In this document: piece after piece, positions 1-5,686 of the stretch
Numbering within the stretch: position 1 is the first letter of the stretch
Layout: the number at the start of each line of letters is the position of its first letter
Assembly: GCA_013203365.1 (NCBI GenBank)
Contig: JABMQG010000045.1
Span: 1 to 6,739, forward strand
Origin: Planctomycetota bacterium
GTDB lineage: Bacteria > Planctomycetota > Phycisphaerae > SM23-33 > FEN-1343
Length of the DNA stretch: 6,739 nt
Reading direction: 5' to 3'
The notes under the pieces: generated by a model
What the model was told of the DNA's origin: nothing
What the model saw: only the letters and a program-made list of their open reading frames with translations
Databases searched by the model: none
Program-made: the position numbers and the translations under genes

Positions 1-162
1 CCCATGCGCCCGATCGACTGATCAATCACCCAGGGCTGCCCAATTGCTCAACGCACGGCTTGCGAATGTATCGTATCATCCCAATGACGGTAATAAGCGA
101 GTTGCGGTTTCCGCCGTTGCTGTCGATGTGTTTGCCGACGACTCCACGGCTTATAAGGCTCC

Positions 163-202
163 TTTGGCTCGGCGGCCTGGCCTTCCCCGGCCGCCAGCCA
201 AA
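163..202. repeat. Strong imperfect inverted repeat (hairpin)
   Basis: The left arm, TTTGGCT (163-169) plus GGCGGCC (171-177), pairs with GGCCGCC (189-195) plus AGCCAAA (196-202). This gives 14 base pairs with a single bulged C at 170 and an 11-base loop. Neither strand has a T-run after the stem, so it is not a classic intrinsic terminator. It lies distal to the terminator-like hairpin at 255-291 when read from the transporter gene, so it could protect a 3' end, be a backup stop, or belong to an unseen neighbour. Confidence 0.6.
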
Positions 203-212
203 AGAGCAAATG

Positions 213-251
213 GAAAAAAGTCTCGAAAAGTCTCGTCTCGAAAAAAGTCTC
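213..251. repeat. Short direct repeats GAAAAAAGTCTC
   Basis: GAAAAAAGTCTC occurs at 213-224 and again, identically, at 240-251. A shortened copy, GAAAAGTCTC, lies at 225-234 and a bare GTCTC at 235-239. The units are back to back, so this is a small tandem array of about 3.5 copies. On the minus strand each copy gives a T-run preceded by GAGAC. The array lies immediately downstream of the transporter gene's terminator-like stem and supplies the T-runs there. Confidence 0.75.
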
Positions 252-291
252 AGTGACCGGCCCGGCCCCAGCGCGGAGGAGCGGGCCGGTC
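241..291 (-). terminator. Putative Rho-independent terminator of the transporter gene
   Basis: CGGGCCGGTC (282-291) and GACCGGCCCG (255-264) form a perfect 10-bp GC-rich stem with a 17-base loop. Read on the minus strand, the stem is followed after 8 bases by six T (246-241), with further T-runs beyond from the repeat array. It begins about 85 bp after the transporter stop codon. The gap between stem and T-run and the large loop are not ideal, so efficiency is uncertain. Confidence 0.5.
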
Positions 292-375
292 CATCTTACC
301 TTATTGCCACCACACCCATTCAACTCGGCAGGACCGCCACAAGTCCACCAGCGACCGGCGCCGGTATGGGCATGG

Positions 376-3003
376 TTACTTTCCACCTCCGGCGGCCCTG
401 AATTCCATCCTGCTGAGGCGTTGCAGTTGAAGGACGGTGAAGCCGATGAGCATAGTCCCAAGCAGCCACGCCATGGCAGTGGCCGACCCGAACCGCAGAT
501 ACCCGAACGCCTCCCAGAATATATGCAGCCCGACCACCTCGGTCTGGCCGTAAGGTGAGTACGGCCCGCCGCCGGTCATCGCAAGTGCGAATTCGCTGCC
601 GCCTCTGATAGTAGCAACCATGACGCCGACGAAGTTGATCATGATAAGCGACTTGATGCTTGGAATGGCGACGTGCAAGGCCTTTTGAAGGATACCGGCG
701 CCGTCGATGTCGGCAGCCTCGTAAAGCTCATCCGGAACCGTCTTCAACGCGGCCAGATAGATCAGGCAGCCAGGGCCCATACCCGCCCAAATCACGGGCA
801 ATAACAGGAAAAACAACGCAAAGGCCGGGTCTTCCAGCCAGACCTTACGAAGCTCCTCGATCGCCACCCCGGGTATCATGTTCAGCAGGCCTATGAAGAA
901 ATTCAGCACACTGTTGATCATGCCGTACTGGCCGTAGAAGCCCTTCCAGAGGAACACGACGATAACGCCGGAGAGCACCATCGGCAGGTAGTAGATACTG
1001 CGGAACAACAACGAGCCTTTCGGGACTTCCGTCAGGAGAAAAGCAAGCACTATCGGCGCGAAGAATCCGAACAGTGCGAACATCATGGTGTATTTGAATG
1101 AAACCCAAACCGAATACCAGAACTCGTCGTTGAACAGCGCGTTTCCGAAGTTGTCCATTCCCACCCATTCGCTGAACCCGCGGACGTTGTAATTCTGGAA
1201 CGCCATTATGGAACCACGGGCCAGCGGATAATACATCCACAATGCTATCGAGCCGATGGCTGGCAGCGCGAGGATATACGCCCACTTGTATCTGCCGAAC
1301 TCCCATTTGCCGGTCTTGCGAGTGGGATCTTTGATCTGGGCTGCGGTGAAGGTGCGGAACACCCTGCGGAACATGAATACGAAGCTTATCAGTATCAGCG
1401 CGGCCACCACCGAGGCTACGGTGGCACGAATCTTGTGTTGCCTCGGCGTGATTATATTGAGCATCTTCTCATTACTGCGTTTGACCCGATCTTTAAGTAT
1501 CTCCCTTATCCGGTCCTTGGCCCTGGTGGCGTCGCCGGCCTTGATCGCCTCTTTGACGGTGTTGTCGGTACGGATCTGGTCGATCGCCTTGGAGGCGTAT
1601 TTGAAGACCATGTGACAGTTCCTGCCGTAAGGTATGGGAACCGTGCTGGCGAAGGCCTCCTTGGCCGACTCAAGCCAGCCTTCGGGAACCTGCCTGACAT
1701 ACTCCGGGTAGCCGGCCTGTTCGAGCAGCTCGGGATATACGCACTGAGGCTGGCCAAACTCGACGTAGTTTCGCACCCACGTCTTCCTGGCTTCCGTTCC
1801 GTTGTAATAGAGGATGAAGTCCCATGCCGCTCGCCGGATTTTCTCGTTCTCTTGCCCGGCCAGGCCCGCGTAGATGCCGGTCATCTCGGAAGAAAATCCG
1901 CTGCCACGCAGGCCGTCCGGGCCCCTGGGAACGGGTCCGAAGCCTATAACCTCCGGCCGGTACTCTGGGAAAAAACCGTCCTGAATGGCGCCTAGGAACA
2001 TCCCAATCTTGAAATTCCGCGGACCCTCTCCTTCACGGGTGTCGACGACGTTGACGATCGTCTTGCCTTTGCTGTTGGTAAACGGTTCGTTGAAGAGCCT
2101 GGCCACGAAGTAGTAGGCTTCCACAGCCTGCTCGCTGTCGAAGGCGCAGCGCCACTGGCCAGCGGTGTCCTGTTCTACGAGTCGGCCGCCGAAGGAATAC
2201 AGGAAGCTGCTCGTGTCCAACCCGATCTGTGTCAGGGAAAGCCTCAGACCAGATCTATCCTCTTCGGGGTCTGTGAGCTTCTTGGTGAATTCCATGAGTT
2301 CGGCCATGGTTTCCGGCGCCCGGTCAGGCAGACCGGCTTCTCGAAACAGGTCCCTGCGATAGAACATAACCATGACCTGGTGCCTCTGTGGAAAAGCCCA
2401 GACGTGGTAGTGTTCCTTGGCAGGTCTTACGCCCCAGGCCCGGCAGAACGGGCACTCCTCCTCATAAGGGCATCGCCGCCGCATTATCTCCCAGCAAATA
2501 CGTGGCACCCGCCAGGCGATTTGTTCCTTGTACAGTGGCGACTTTTCAAGCTGCTTGAGGTATTCATCCAATTCCAGAAGCGGCGCATCGGCGATCTTCA
2601 ATCCGAGGGTTGACTCCTCGATGTACTTATCGAGCGGATAGAGGAACTTTTGCCGCACGTACGTGTCCGCTTGCCTGAAACCGACCAGCATGACGTCGGG
2701 GGCGATATCCCCGGCAATCTGCATCAGCGGCACAATGTCCTGGTCCTCCACTCTTTGTCGCCCGGAGATCTCCAGCCCCTTTGAGGACACCGGCCTTACA
2801 TGTGGATATTTCTCCTGGAAGTCGCGTATCACCGCAAGGCGGGCCATTTCAGCCACGCCGAAACCAGCCGTCCTCGGAATGTCCCAGGCTCGAAGAATGA
2901 TCGTTTCTTGACCTGGCTTGTCGGCCGACTCACCAAGCGCCGAAGCAGTGAGGAATAGAACCAACGACACAGCCAACATCGTTTTGAAGACATGCCTCGT
3001 CAT
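376..3003 (-). CDS. Single-chain ABC sugar transporter: solute-binding protein fused to MalF-type permease
   Basis: Predicted CUT1 carbohydrate importer subunit of 875 residues, joining two normally separate proteins. Residues 1-24 form a signal peptide (hydrophobic core, ALG before the likely cut; no lipobox). About 34-509 is a family 1 extracellular solute-binding domain, with cysteines 170, 178, 184 and 187 clustered. An extra membrane helix (about 526-544) leads into a MalF-like permease (about 569-875) with helices near 573-594, 633-658, 665-687, 726-751, 784-799 and 842-860. The cytoplasmic EAA loop is at 762-781 (EAA...G, ending V-A-I-P), and TGGGP at 810-814 is typical of MalF. I chose ATG 3003 because GGGAAG (3015-3010) sits 6 bases upstream; ATG 3009 would touch that site and TTG 3021 lies above it. 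No second permease or ATPase is in view. The substrate is unknown; fusion and CUT1 assignment are firm. Confidence 0.93.
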   Translation of the reverse strand: MTRHVFKTMLAVSLVLFLTASALGESADKPGQETIILRAWDIPRTAGFGVAEMARLAVIRDFQEKYPHVRPVSSKGLEISGRQRVEDQDIVPLMQIAGDIAPDVMLVGFRQADTYVRQKFLYPLDKYIEESTLGLKIADAPLLELDEYLKQLEKSPLYKEQIAWRVPRICWEIMRRRCPYEEECPFCRAWGVRPAKEHYHVWAFPQRHQVMVMFYRRDLFREAGLPDRAPETMAELMEFTKKLTDPEEDRSGLRLSLTQIGLDTSSFLYSFGGRLVEQDTAGQWRCAFDSEQAVEAYYFVARLFNEPFTNSKGKTIVNVVDTREGEGPRNFKIGMFLGAIQDGFFPEYRPEVIGFGPVPRGPDGLRGSGFSSEMTGIYAGLAGQENEKIRRAAWDFILYYNGTEARKTWVRNYVEFGQPQCVYPELLEQAGYPEYVRQVPEGWLESAKEAFASTVPIPYGRNCHMVFKYASKAIDQIRTDNTVKEAIKAGDATRAKDRIREILKDRVKRSNEKMLNIITPRQHKIRATVASVVAALILISFVFMFRRVFRTFTAAQIKDPTRKTGKWEFGRYKWAYILALPAIGSIALWMYYPLARGSIMAFQNYNVRGFSEWVGMDNFGNALFNDEFWYSVWVSFKYTMMFALFGFFAPIVLAFLLTEVPKGSLLFRSIYYLPMVLSGVIVVFLWKGFYGQYGMINSVLNFFIGLLNMIPGVAIEELRKVWLEDPAFALFFLLLPVIWAGMGPGCLIYLAALKTVPDELYEAADIDGAGILQKALHVAIPSIKSLIMINFVGVMVATIRGGSEFALAMTGGGPYSPYGQTEVVGLHIFWEAFGYLRFGSATAMAWLLGTMLIGFTVLQLQRLSRMEFRAAGGGK

Positions 3004-3009
3004 TCGCAT

Positions 3010-3015
3010 CTTCCC
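3010..3015 (-). promoter_or_regulatory. Ribosome binding site deciding the transporter start
   Basis: GGGAAG on the minus strand ends 6 bases before ATG 3003. It directly abuts the alternative ATG at 3009, so the downstream ATG is the better start. Confidence 0.55.
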
Positions 3016-3055
3016 GTCCAATCAACCCCCCGTGCGGGCAACCGATGTAGGGGCG

Positions 3056-3084
3056 AAGATACTCAACAATTGCCGGACTTTCAA
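3056..3084 (-). promoter_or_regulatory. Putative sigma-70-type promoter for the transporter gene
   Basis: On the minus strand, TTGAAA (3084-3079) and TATCTT (3061-3056) are separated by exactly 17 bases. The -35 matches the consensus at 5 of 6 positions, the -10 at 4 of 6. Transcription would begin near 3049 and leave a leader of about 46 bases. The leader contains only a very short stem (CCC/GGG, 3028-3039). Confidence 0.45.
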
Positions 3085-3146
3085 TGAGAATAACCTTCAG
3101 GCTTGTGCGCTCAGGCGATAAACAAGAGAAGAACCATTCGATTCCC

Positions 3147-3164
3147 GACGCAATTGTCGCAATT
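3147..3164. repeat. Tandem 9-mer upstream of the transporter promoter
   Basis: GACGCAATT (3147-3155) is followed directly by GTCGCAATT (3156-3164), identical but for two of nine bases. ATTCCC (3141-3146) and GGGATT (3166-3171) flank it as a near-inverted pair. It lies about 63 bp upstream of the -35 element, where an activator site could be, but this may be chance. Confidence 0.25.
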
Positions 3165-3281
3165 AGGGATTTAGATGTCTGCAACTGAGATGCAGTACGG
3201 TGGGTCACGCCGGGGTTGATGCTTTCCATTTGGCTGACAGTAATTGAGTGCGTGGTCGCCGCAATGTTTGTGACGTGTCTT

Positions 3282-4055
3282 TCACTTGTTGTTACCGTCT
3301 CTCATGTCGCGGATCCGGTCGCGCAGGCGTGCGGCCTCCTCGTATCGTTCATCTTCGACGGCCTGGACCAGGAAAGTCTCGAGTGCGTCAATTGGGTCGA
3401 CCGGCTGGCGAAGCTTGATTTCTTCAAGCAAGGCTTCCAGCTCGAATACCTCACCGTTTTCCTCGGTGTCCTGGTCATGGCCGGTTCTTTCGCCGAGAAG
3501 TCTTATTTGCGCCAATCCCTCCTCGGTGGCTCGTCTGGCCTCGACGAAATTGGTTTCAGCGATCGACTGTATCGCGCGGGCTCGGGTGAACATCATCAGG
3601 ACATACGGCCGTTGATGCTCCATCGATACCCGGTCGGCTTCGTTTGCAGCGTATTTAGCAAGCAGGTCAAGCACCTCGATGTTGCGTTTTGTGTCTCGGA
3701 TGACGGCCTTGTAGTCATCCAGGGTGAACTCGCTGAGGTATCTTTGGTAGTACATCCACGACTCGGCCTGGAGTTTCTCACAGGCGGCACCGCTGAGTTT
3801 GAACCCTTCGTCGCCGCCCCGGATCGCGCGATGCCTCGCCAGCCGGCCCCTGTAGTAATGCAGCAGGCTTTCGCACCCGTGCGGCCTGGCACCGTCGGGT
3901 CGCCCTTCGGTGTCCATTTGAAGCAGCCCCATGTCCAGGCGCATCTGAATCTTCGGTCGCCCATCCCGGCCGGTGATGCATCGAGCGTTGATCTTTCCGG
4001 GTTCGAACGGCCAGCCGGACAGGATCGACATGATGTCTTTAGACCTGTTCGACAT
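3282..4055 (-). CDS. UVR (UvrB/UvrC) motif-containing protein
   Basis: A 257-residue soluble protein, without signal peptide or membrane segment. The C-terminus (about 222-252, from DPIDALETFL to AARLRDRIRDM) matches the UVR motif, the helical hairpin through which UvrB and UvrC interact; the same motif also occurs in McsA-type regulators. The N-terminal part (about 8-60, with SGWPFEPGKINAR and RLDMGLLQM) and the helical middle are of a kind I recall from planctomycete hypothetical proteins and have no assigned function. No nuclease or helicase motif and no CxxC pair like that of McsA is visible, so it is not UvrB, UvrC or McsA. The start ATG 4055 follows AAGGAGGG with a 7-base spacer; a longer frame to 4121 lacks such a site. 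It is 70 bp downstream of the lipoprotein gene in the same direction, so an operon is possible. Confidence 0.85.
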   Translation of the reverse strand: MSNRSKDIMSILSGWPFEPGKINARCITGRDGRPKIQMRLDMGLLQMDTEGRPDGARPHGCESLLHYYRGRLARHRAIRGGDEGFKLSGAACEKLQAESWMYYQRYLSEFTLDDYKAVIRDTKRNIEVLDLLAKYAANEADRVSMEHQRPYVLMMFTRARAIQSIAETNFVEARRATEEGLAQIRLLGERTGHDQDTEENGEVFELEALLEEIKLRQPVDPIDALETFLVQAVEDERYEEAARLRDRIRDMRDGNNK

Positions 4056-4062
4056 AACACTA

Positions 4063-4070
4063 CCCTCCTT
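4063..4070 (-). promoter_or_regulatory. Strong ribosome binding site for the UVR-motif gene
   Basis: AAGGAGGG on the minus strand lies 7 bases before ATG 4055. It excludes the in-frame upstream ATG at 4121 as the main start. Confidence 0.8.
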
Positions 4071-4125
4071 TTCAATCCGAGCCGCCACACGAGCGGGCAT
4101 CTGTCGGCCAGTAGTGTGCAAACGC

Positions 4126-4872
4126 TTATCGAATTTGCAGATTCTTCAGTTCCACTGAAAGAATCTTCTTGTCTCCCACGAAGCTGTTCTGGCCAAAAGC
4201 AGCCACCTCCAGCAATATGGGCATGATGATTCCATCTGCCATCGGCGCATTACGTAGTTGCGTTACGGTGCCCTCGCCGGGGATGGTGAAGTCGCCGCGA
4301 GCAACCATCCTCAATTCGCAGTTCGTTTCGTCGAAGAAGTATGCGCTGGCCAGCGCCTCTCGGCCGGTCGCCACGACGCGTTGCAGATGCTGTGCACTGA
4401 TGAAGACCGGCTCGGCCCGGTCGGCGTGTTCCGTGCCATCCAACAGGTTCATAGGTCCACGAACGCGGTGCAGAGTGAGCCGCAGGGCCTCGCCCAGCCG
4501 GGTCTTTTGCCGTTCGGTCAGTATCGACTCATTCCGCGTACGAATCGACGCGTGCCCGTCGAGCCGGACATCGGCCCGCCACTGTCCACCCGGAAGGTAT
4601 CCGACGGCCCGGAGTCGCTTTTTGTGCGGTTGTATGGTGACCTTCGCCTCATAGACACAGCCCGCACCGTCATCTTCGTAAATAGTCATCAGGGCGATGG
4701 CGTCAATGGCGGAGATATTTTTCAACCGCTGGCGACCGCCGTAATGATCCACCGTTGCGGTCACTATCGCCTCGGCCACGGTGGGCGGCGGCGTGGCGTG
4801 GCGGAACATACCACAGCCTGGCAAATATACTGCTGCCCCAACCGATAACATAACCACCAGCAATAGTTTCAT
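4126..4872 (-). CDS. Putative outer-membrane lipoprotein, LolA-like fold
   Basis: A 248-residue predicted lipoprotein. Residues 1-19 form a lipoprotein signal peptide ending LPG before Cys20; proline at -2 is unusual for a lipobox. Gly21 follows the cysteine, so there is no Asp retention signal and outer-membrane sorting is expected if canonical rules apply. The mature part starts with a Pro-rich stretch (28-30) and a segment VDHYGGRQRLKNI (41-53), which resembles the opening of LolA/LolB-like or 'outer membrane lipoprotein-sorting' family proteins. Alternating beta-type strands follow to the end. The resemblance is by eye and may only reflect fold. ATG 4872 is preceded by AAGGAG (4883-4878) with a 5-base spacer and by a promoter-like element at 4896-4923. 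The downstream UVR-motif gene follows after 70 bp. The function is not recognised. Confidence 0.78.
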   Translation of the reverse strand: MKLLLVVMLSVGAAVYLPGCGMFRHATPPPTVAEAIVTATVDHYGGRQRLKNISAIDAIALMTIYEDDGAGCVYEAKVTIQPHKKRLRAVGYLPGGQWRADVRLDGHASIRTRNESILTERQKTRLGEALRLTLHRVRGPMNLLDGTEHADRAEPVFISAQHLQRVVATGREALASAYFFDETNCELRMVARGDFTIPGEGTVTQLRNAPMADGIIMPILLEVAAFGQNSFVGDKKILSVELKNLQIR

Positions 4873-4895
4873 CGACGCTCCTTCCCGCAGTGTCT

Positions 4896-4923
4896 ATTGT
4901 ATCCAGCGGTCGAGGATATACAA
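4896..4923 (-). promoter_or_regulatory. Putative promoter for the lipoprotein gene
   Basis: On the minus strand, TACAAT (4901-4896) is a good -10 element, 5 of 6 matches to TATAAT. A weak -35, TTGTAT (4923-4918), lies 16 bases upstream and matches only at the TTG. The predicted leader is about 16-18 bases and contains the GGGAAGGAG ribosome binding site. Confidence 0.45.
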
Positions 4924-5081
4924 ACAGTGCAGCTGTTTTGCCGTATCACTCGCTCAGGCGGTCGTCTTTGAGGCGGCCGAGATCGTTCCTGAAGTGTCTT
5001 CATTATTATTATTGCAGCATTGAAGGTCCAGGACAATAGGTATTCATTGAGAAACACACAGGATAATGCTTGCTTGGGGCC

Positions 5082-5110
5082 TTTACGAAATCGGCACTTG
5101 CCTGTAGAAT
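5082..5110 (+). promoter_or_regulatory. Putative promoter placing transcription start at or near ATG 5117
   Basis: TTTACG (5082-5087) and TAGAAT (5105-5110) are separated by 17 bases; they match the consensus at 4 and 5 of 6 positions. Transcription would begin about 6-7 bases after the -10, at 5116-5117, which coincides with the ATG. No Shine-Dalgarno sequence precedes that ATG, so the transcript may be leaderless. The rest of the divergent intergenic region (4924-5081) shows only an ATT trinucleotide run (5002-5013). Confidence 0.45.
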
Positions 5111-5116
5111 ACACAC

Positions 5117-5686
5117 ATGGAGGAGAGAACCAGTTTGGTTACAGGAGCCGCCGGAAGTGGTACTGGCGTTGTGGTGATTCTAACCAGTGGTCCGAAGCGT
5201 GCCGAGGCCCTTCGGCATGCGTGTTCAGCCGGGGGGCAGACCTTCGTGGTGACCGACGACGCCTACGACGCGGCCGTCGAGTTGCTCACCGCCGACCGGT
5301 GTGCGATTATCGTGGATCTATCCTGCCTGCCGGCGTCACAAGCCGGCCTGATAAGCATGTGTGCCAGGCGTCGCGTGCCTGCCATAGGCGTAGGATCTAT
5401 TCATGGGTGCGAGTTCAATTGGGCCGACTTTGCGGCCGTAGTGGCCGAGCCGTCCGATCTGCCGGCGGCGTTGGCTGGTTTGAACCTGGGCTGGGCCGTC
5501 GAGCCGGCGTCGCAGACTACGGCTGAGCGACCATTCAACCATCGGCCTGCCGCCGAACTGGTAGCCCGGTCGCCAAAGGCTGAGCAGCAGCACTCCGCGC
5601 AGCCTGCACCATCCAGCGACACAAACGAGATCGGGCAATTGCTGACTCCGCAAGAGATATCGGCGTTATTGGGGCAGTTGCCATGA
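5117..5686 (+). CDS. Pseudo-receiver protein with C-terminal FliM-like peptide
   Basis: A 189-residue cytoplasmic protein with no signal peptide or membrane segment. Residues 17-120 read like a CheY-type alternating beta/alpha fold: GVVVILTSG (17-25), QTFVVTDD (41-48), CAIIVDLSCLP (62-72), VPAIGVGS (87-94). Asp67 in D-L-S-C-L-P sits where the phosphoacceptor would be, but the acidic pair at the end of strand 1 is missing, so phosphorylation is doubtful. A Pro/Ala/Gln-rich linker (128-170) leads to LLTPQEISALL (175-185), which closely resembles the LSQxEIDALL peptide at the N-terminus of FliM that binds phospho-CheY. The 4-bp ATGA overlap with the next gene implies translational coupling. The start is uncertain: ATG 5117 has no ribosome site, while TTG 5135 follows GGAGGAG (5119-5125) by 9 bases. 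Role inferred: adaptor for the neighbouring cyclase. Confidence 0.75.
   Translation: MEERTSLVTGAAGSGTGVVVILTSGPKRAEALRHACSAGGQTFVVTDDAYDAAVELLTADRCAIIVDLSCLPASQAGLISMCARRRVPAIGVGSIHGCEFNWADFAAVVAEPSDLPAALAGLNLGWAVEPASQTTAERPFNHRPAAELVARSPKAEQQHSAQPAPSSDTNEIGQLLTPQEISALLGQLP

Larger units (their letters stand above)
1..375. other. Non-coding spacer left of the transporter gene
   Basis: No convincing gene is seen in this 375-bp stretch. Open frames exist on both strands, but none has a ribosome binding site or a recognisable domain. It contains a strong imperfect hairpin (163-202), an A-rich direct repeat (213-251), a GC-rich 10-bp perfect hairpin (255-291) and a small palindrome CTTATAAG (150-157). 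An ATG on the minus strand at 5-3 could open another gene running off the left edge, but it has no clear Shine-Dalgarno sequence and too little is visible to judge. Confidence 0.55.

Noticed and set aside
213..251. Possible CRISPR-like array
   Set aside because: Units are 10-12 bases, directly adjacent and without spacers.
44..256. Plus-strand open frame of 70 codons
   Set aside because: No ribosome site, basic low-complexity tail produced by the A-rich repeats.
60..401. Plus-strand open frame of 113 codons with an EKS-LEKSRLEKS repeat
   Set aside because: No ribosome site, composition unlike a protein domain, runs through both hairpins and into the 3' end of the transporter gene. The repeat is the DNA array at 213-251 translated.
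48..461. Minus-strand open frame of 137 codons
   Set aside because: Overlaps the transporter C-terminus out of frame and covers the terminator-like stem. No domain resemblance.
3004..3021. TTG start at 3021 for the transporter
   Set aside because: It would add DGKMR-type residues before the signal peptide and lies upstream of the GGGAAG site that fits ATG 3003.
4056..4121. N-terminal extension of the UVR-motif protein to ATG 4121
   Set aside because: AAGGAGGG sits inside this extension at the right distance from ATG 4055, and no ribosome site precedes ATG 4121.
3216..4226. Long plus-strand open frame of 336 codons
   Set aside because: Lies antisense to the UVR-motif gene, which has a strong ribosome site and a recognisable motif. 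The antisense frame is open because of GC-rich codon bias.
4258..4848. Plus-strand open frame of 196 codons
   Set aside because: Antisense to the lipoprotein gene, which has signal peptide, ribosome site and promoter-like element.
5002..5013. ATT trinucleotide run as a possible regulatory repeat
   Set aside because: Only four units in a short AT-rich patch. No partner element found.
4869..5114. Minus-strand open frame of 81 codons in the divergent intergenic region
   Set aside because: It overlaps both promoter-like elements, ends over the lipoprotein start and has no ribosome site or domain.
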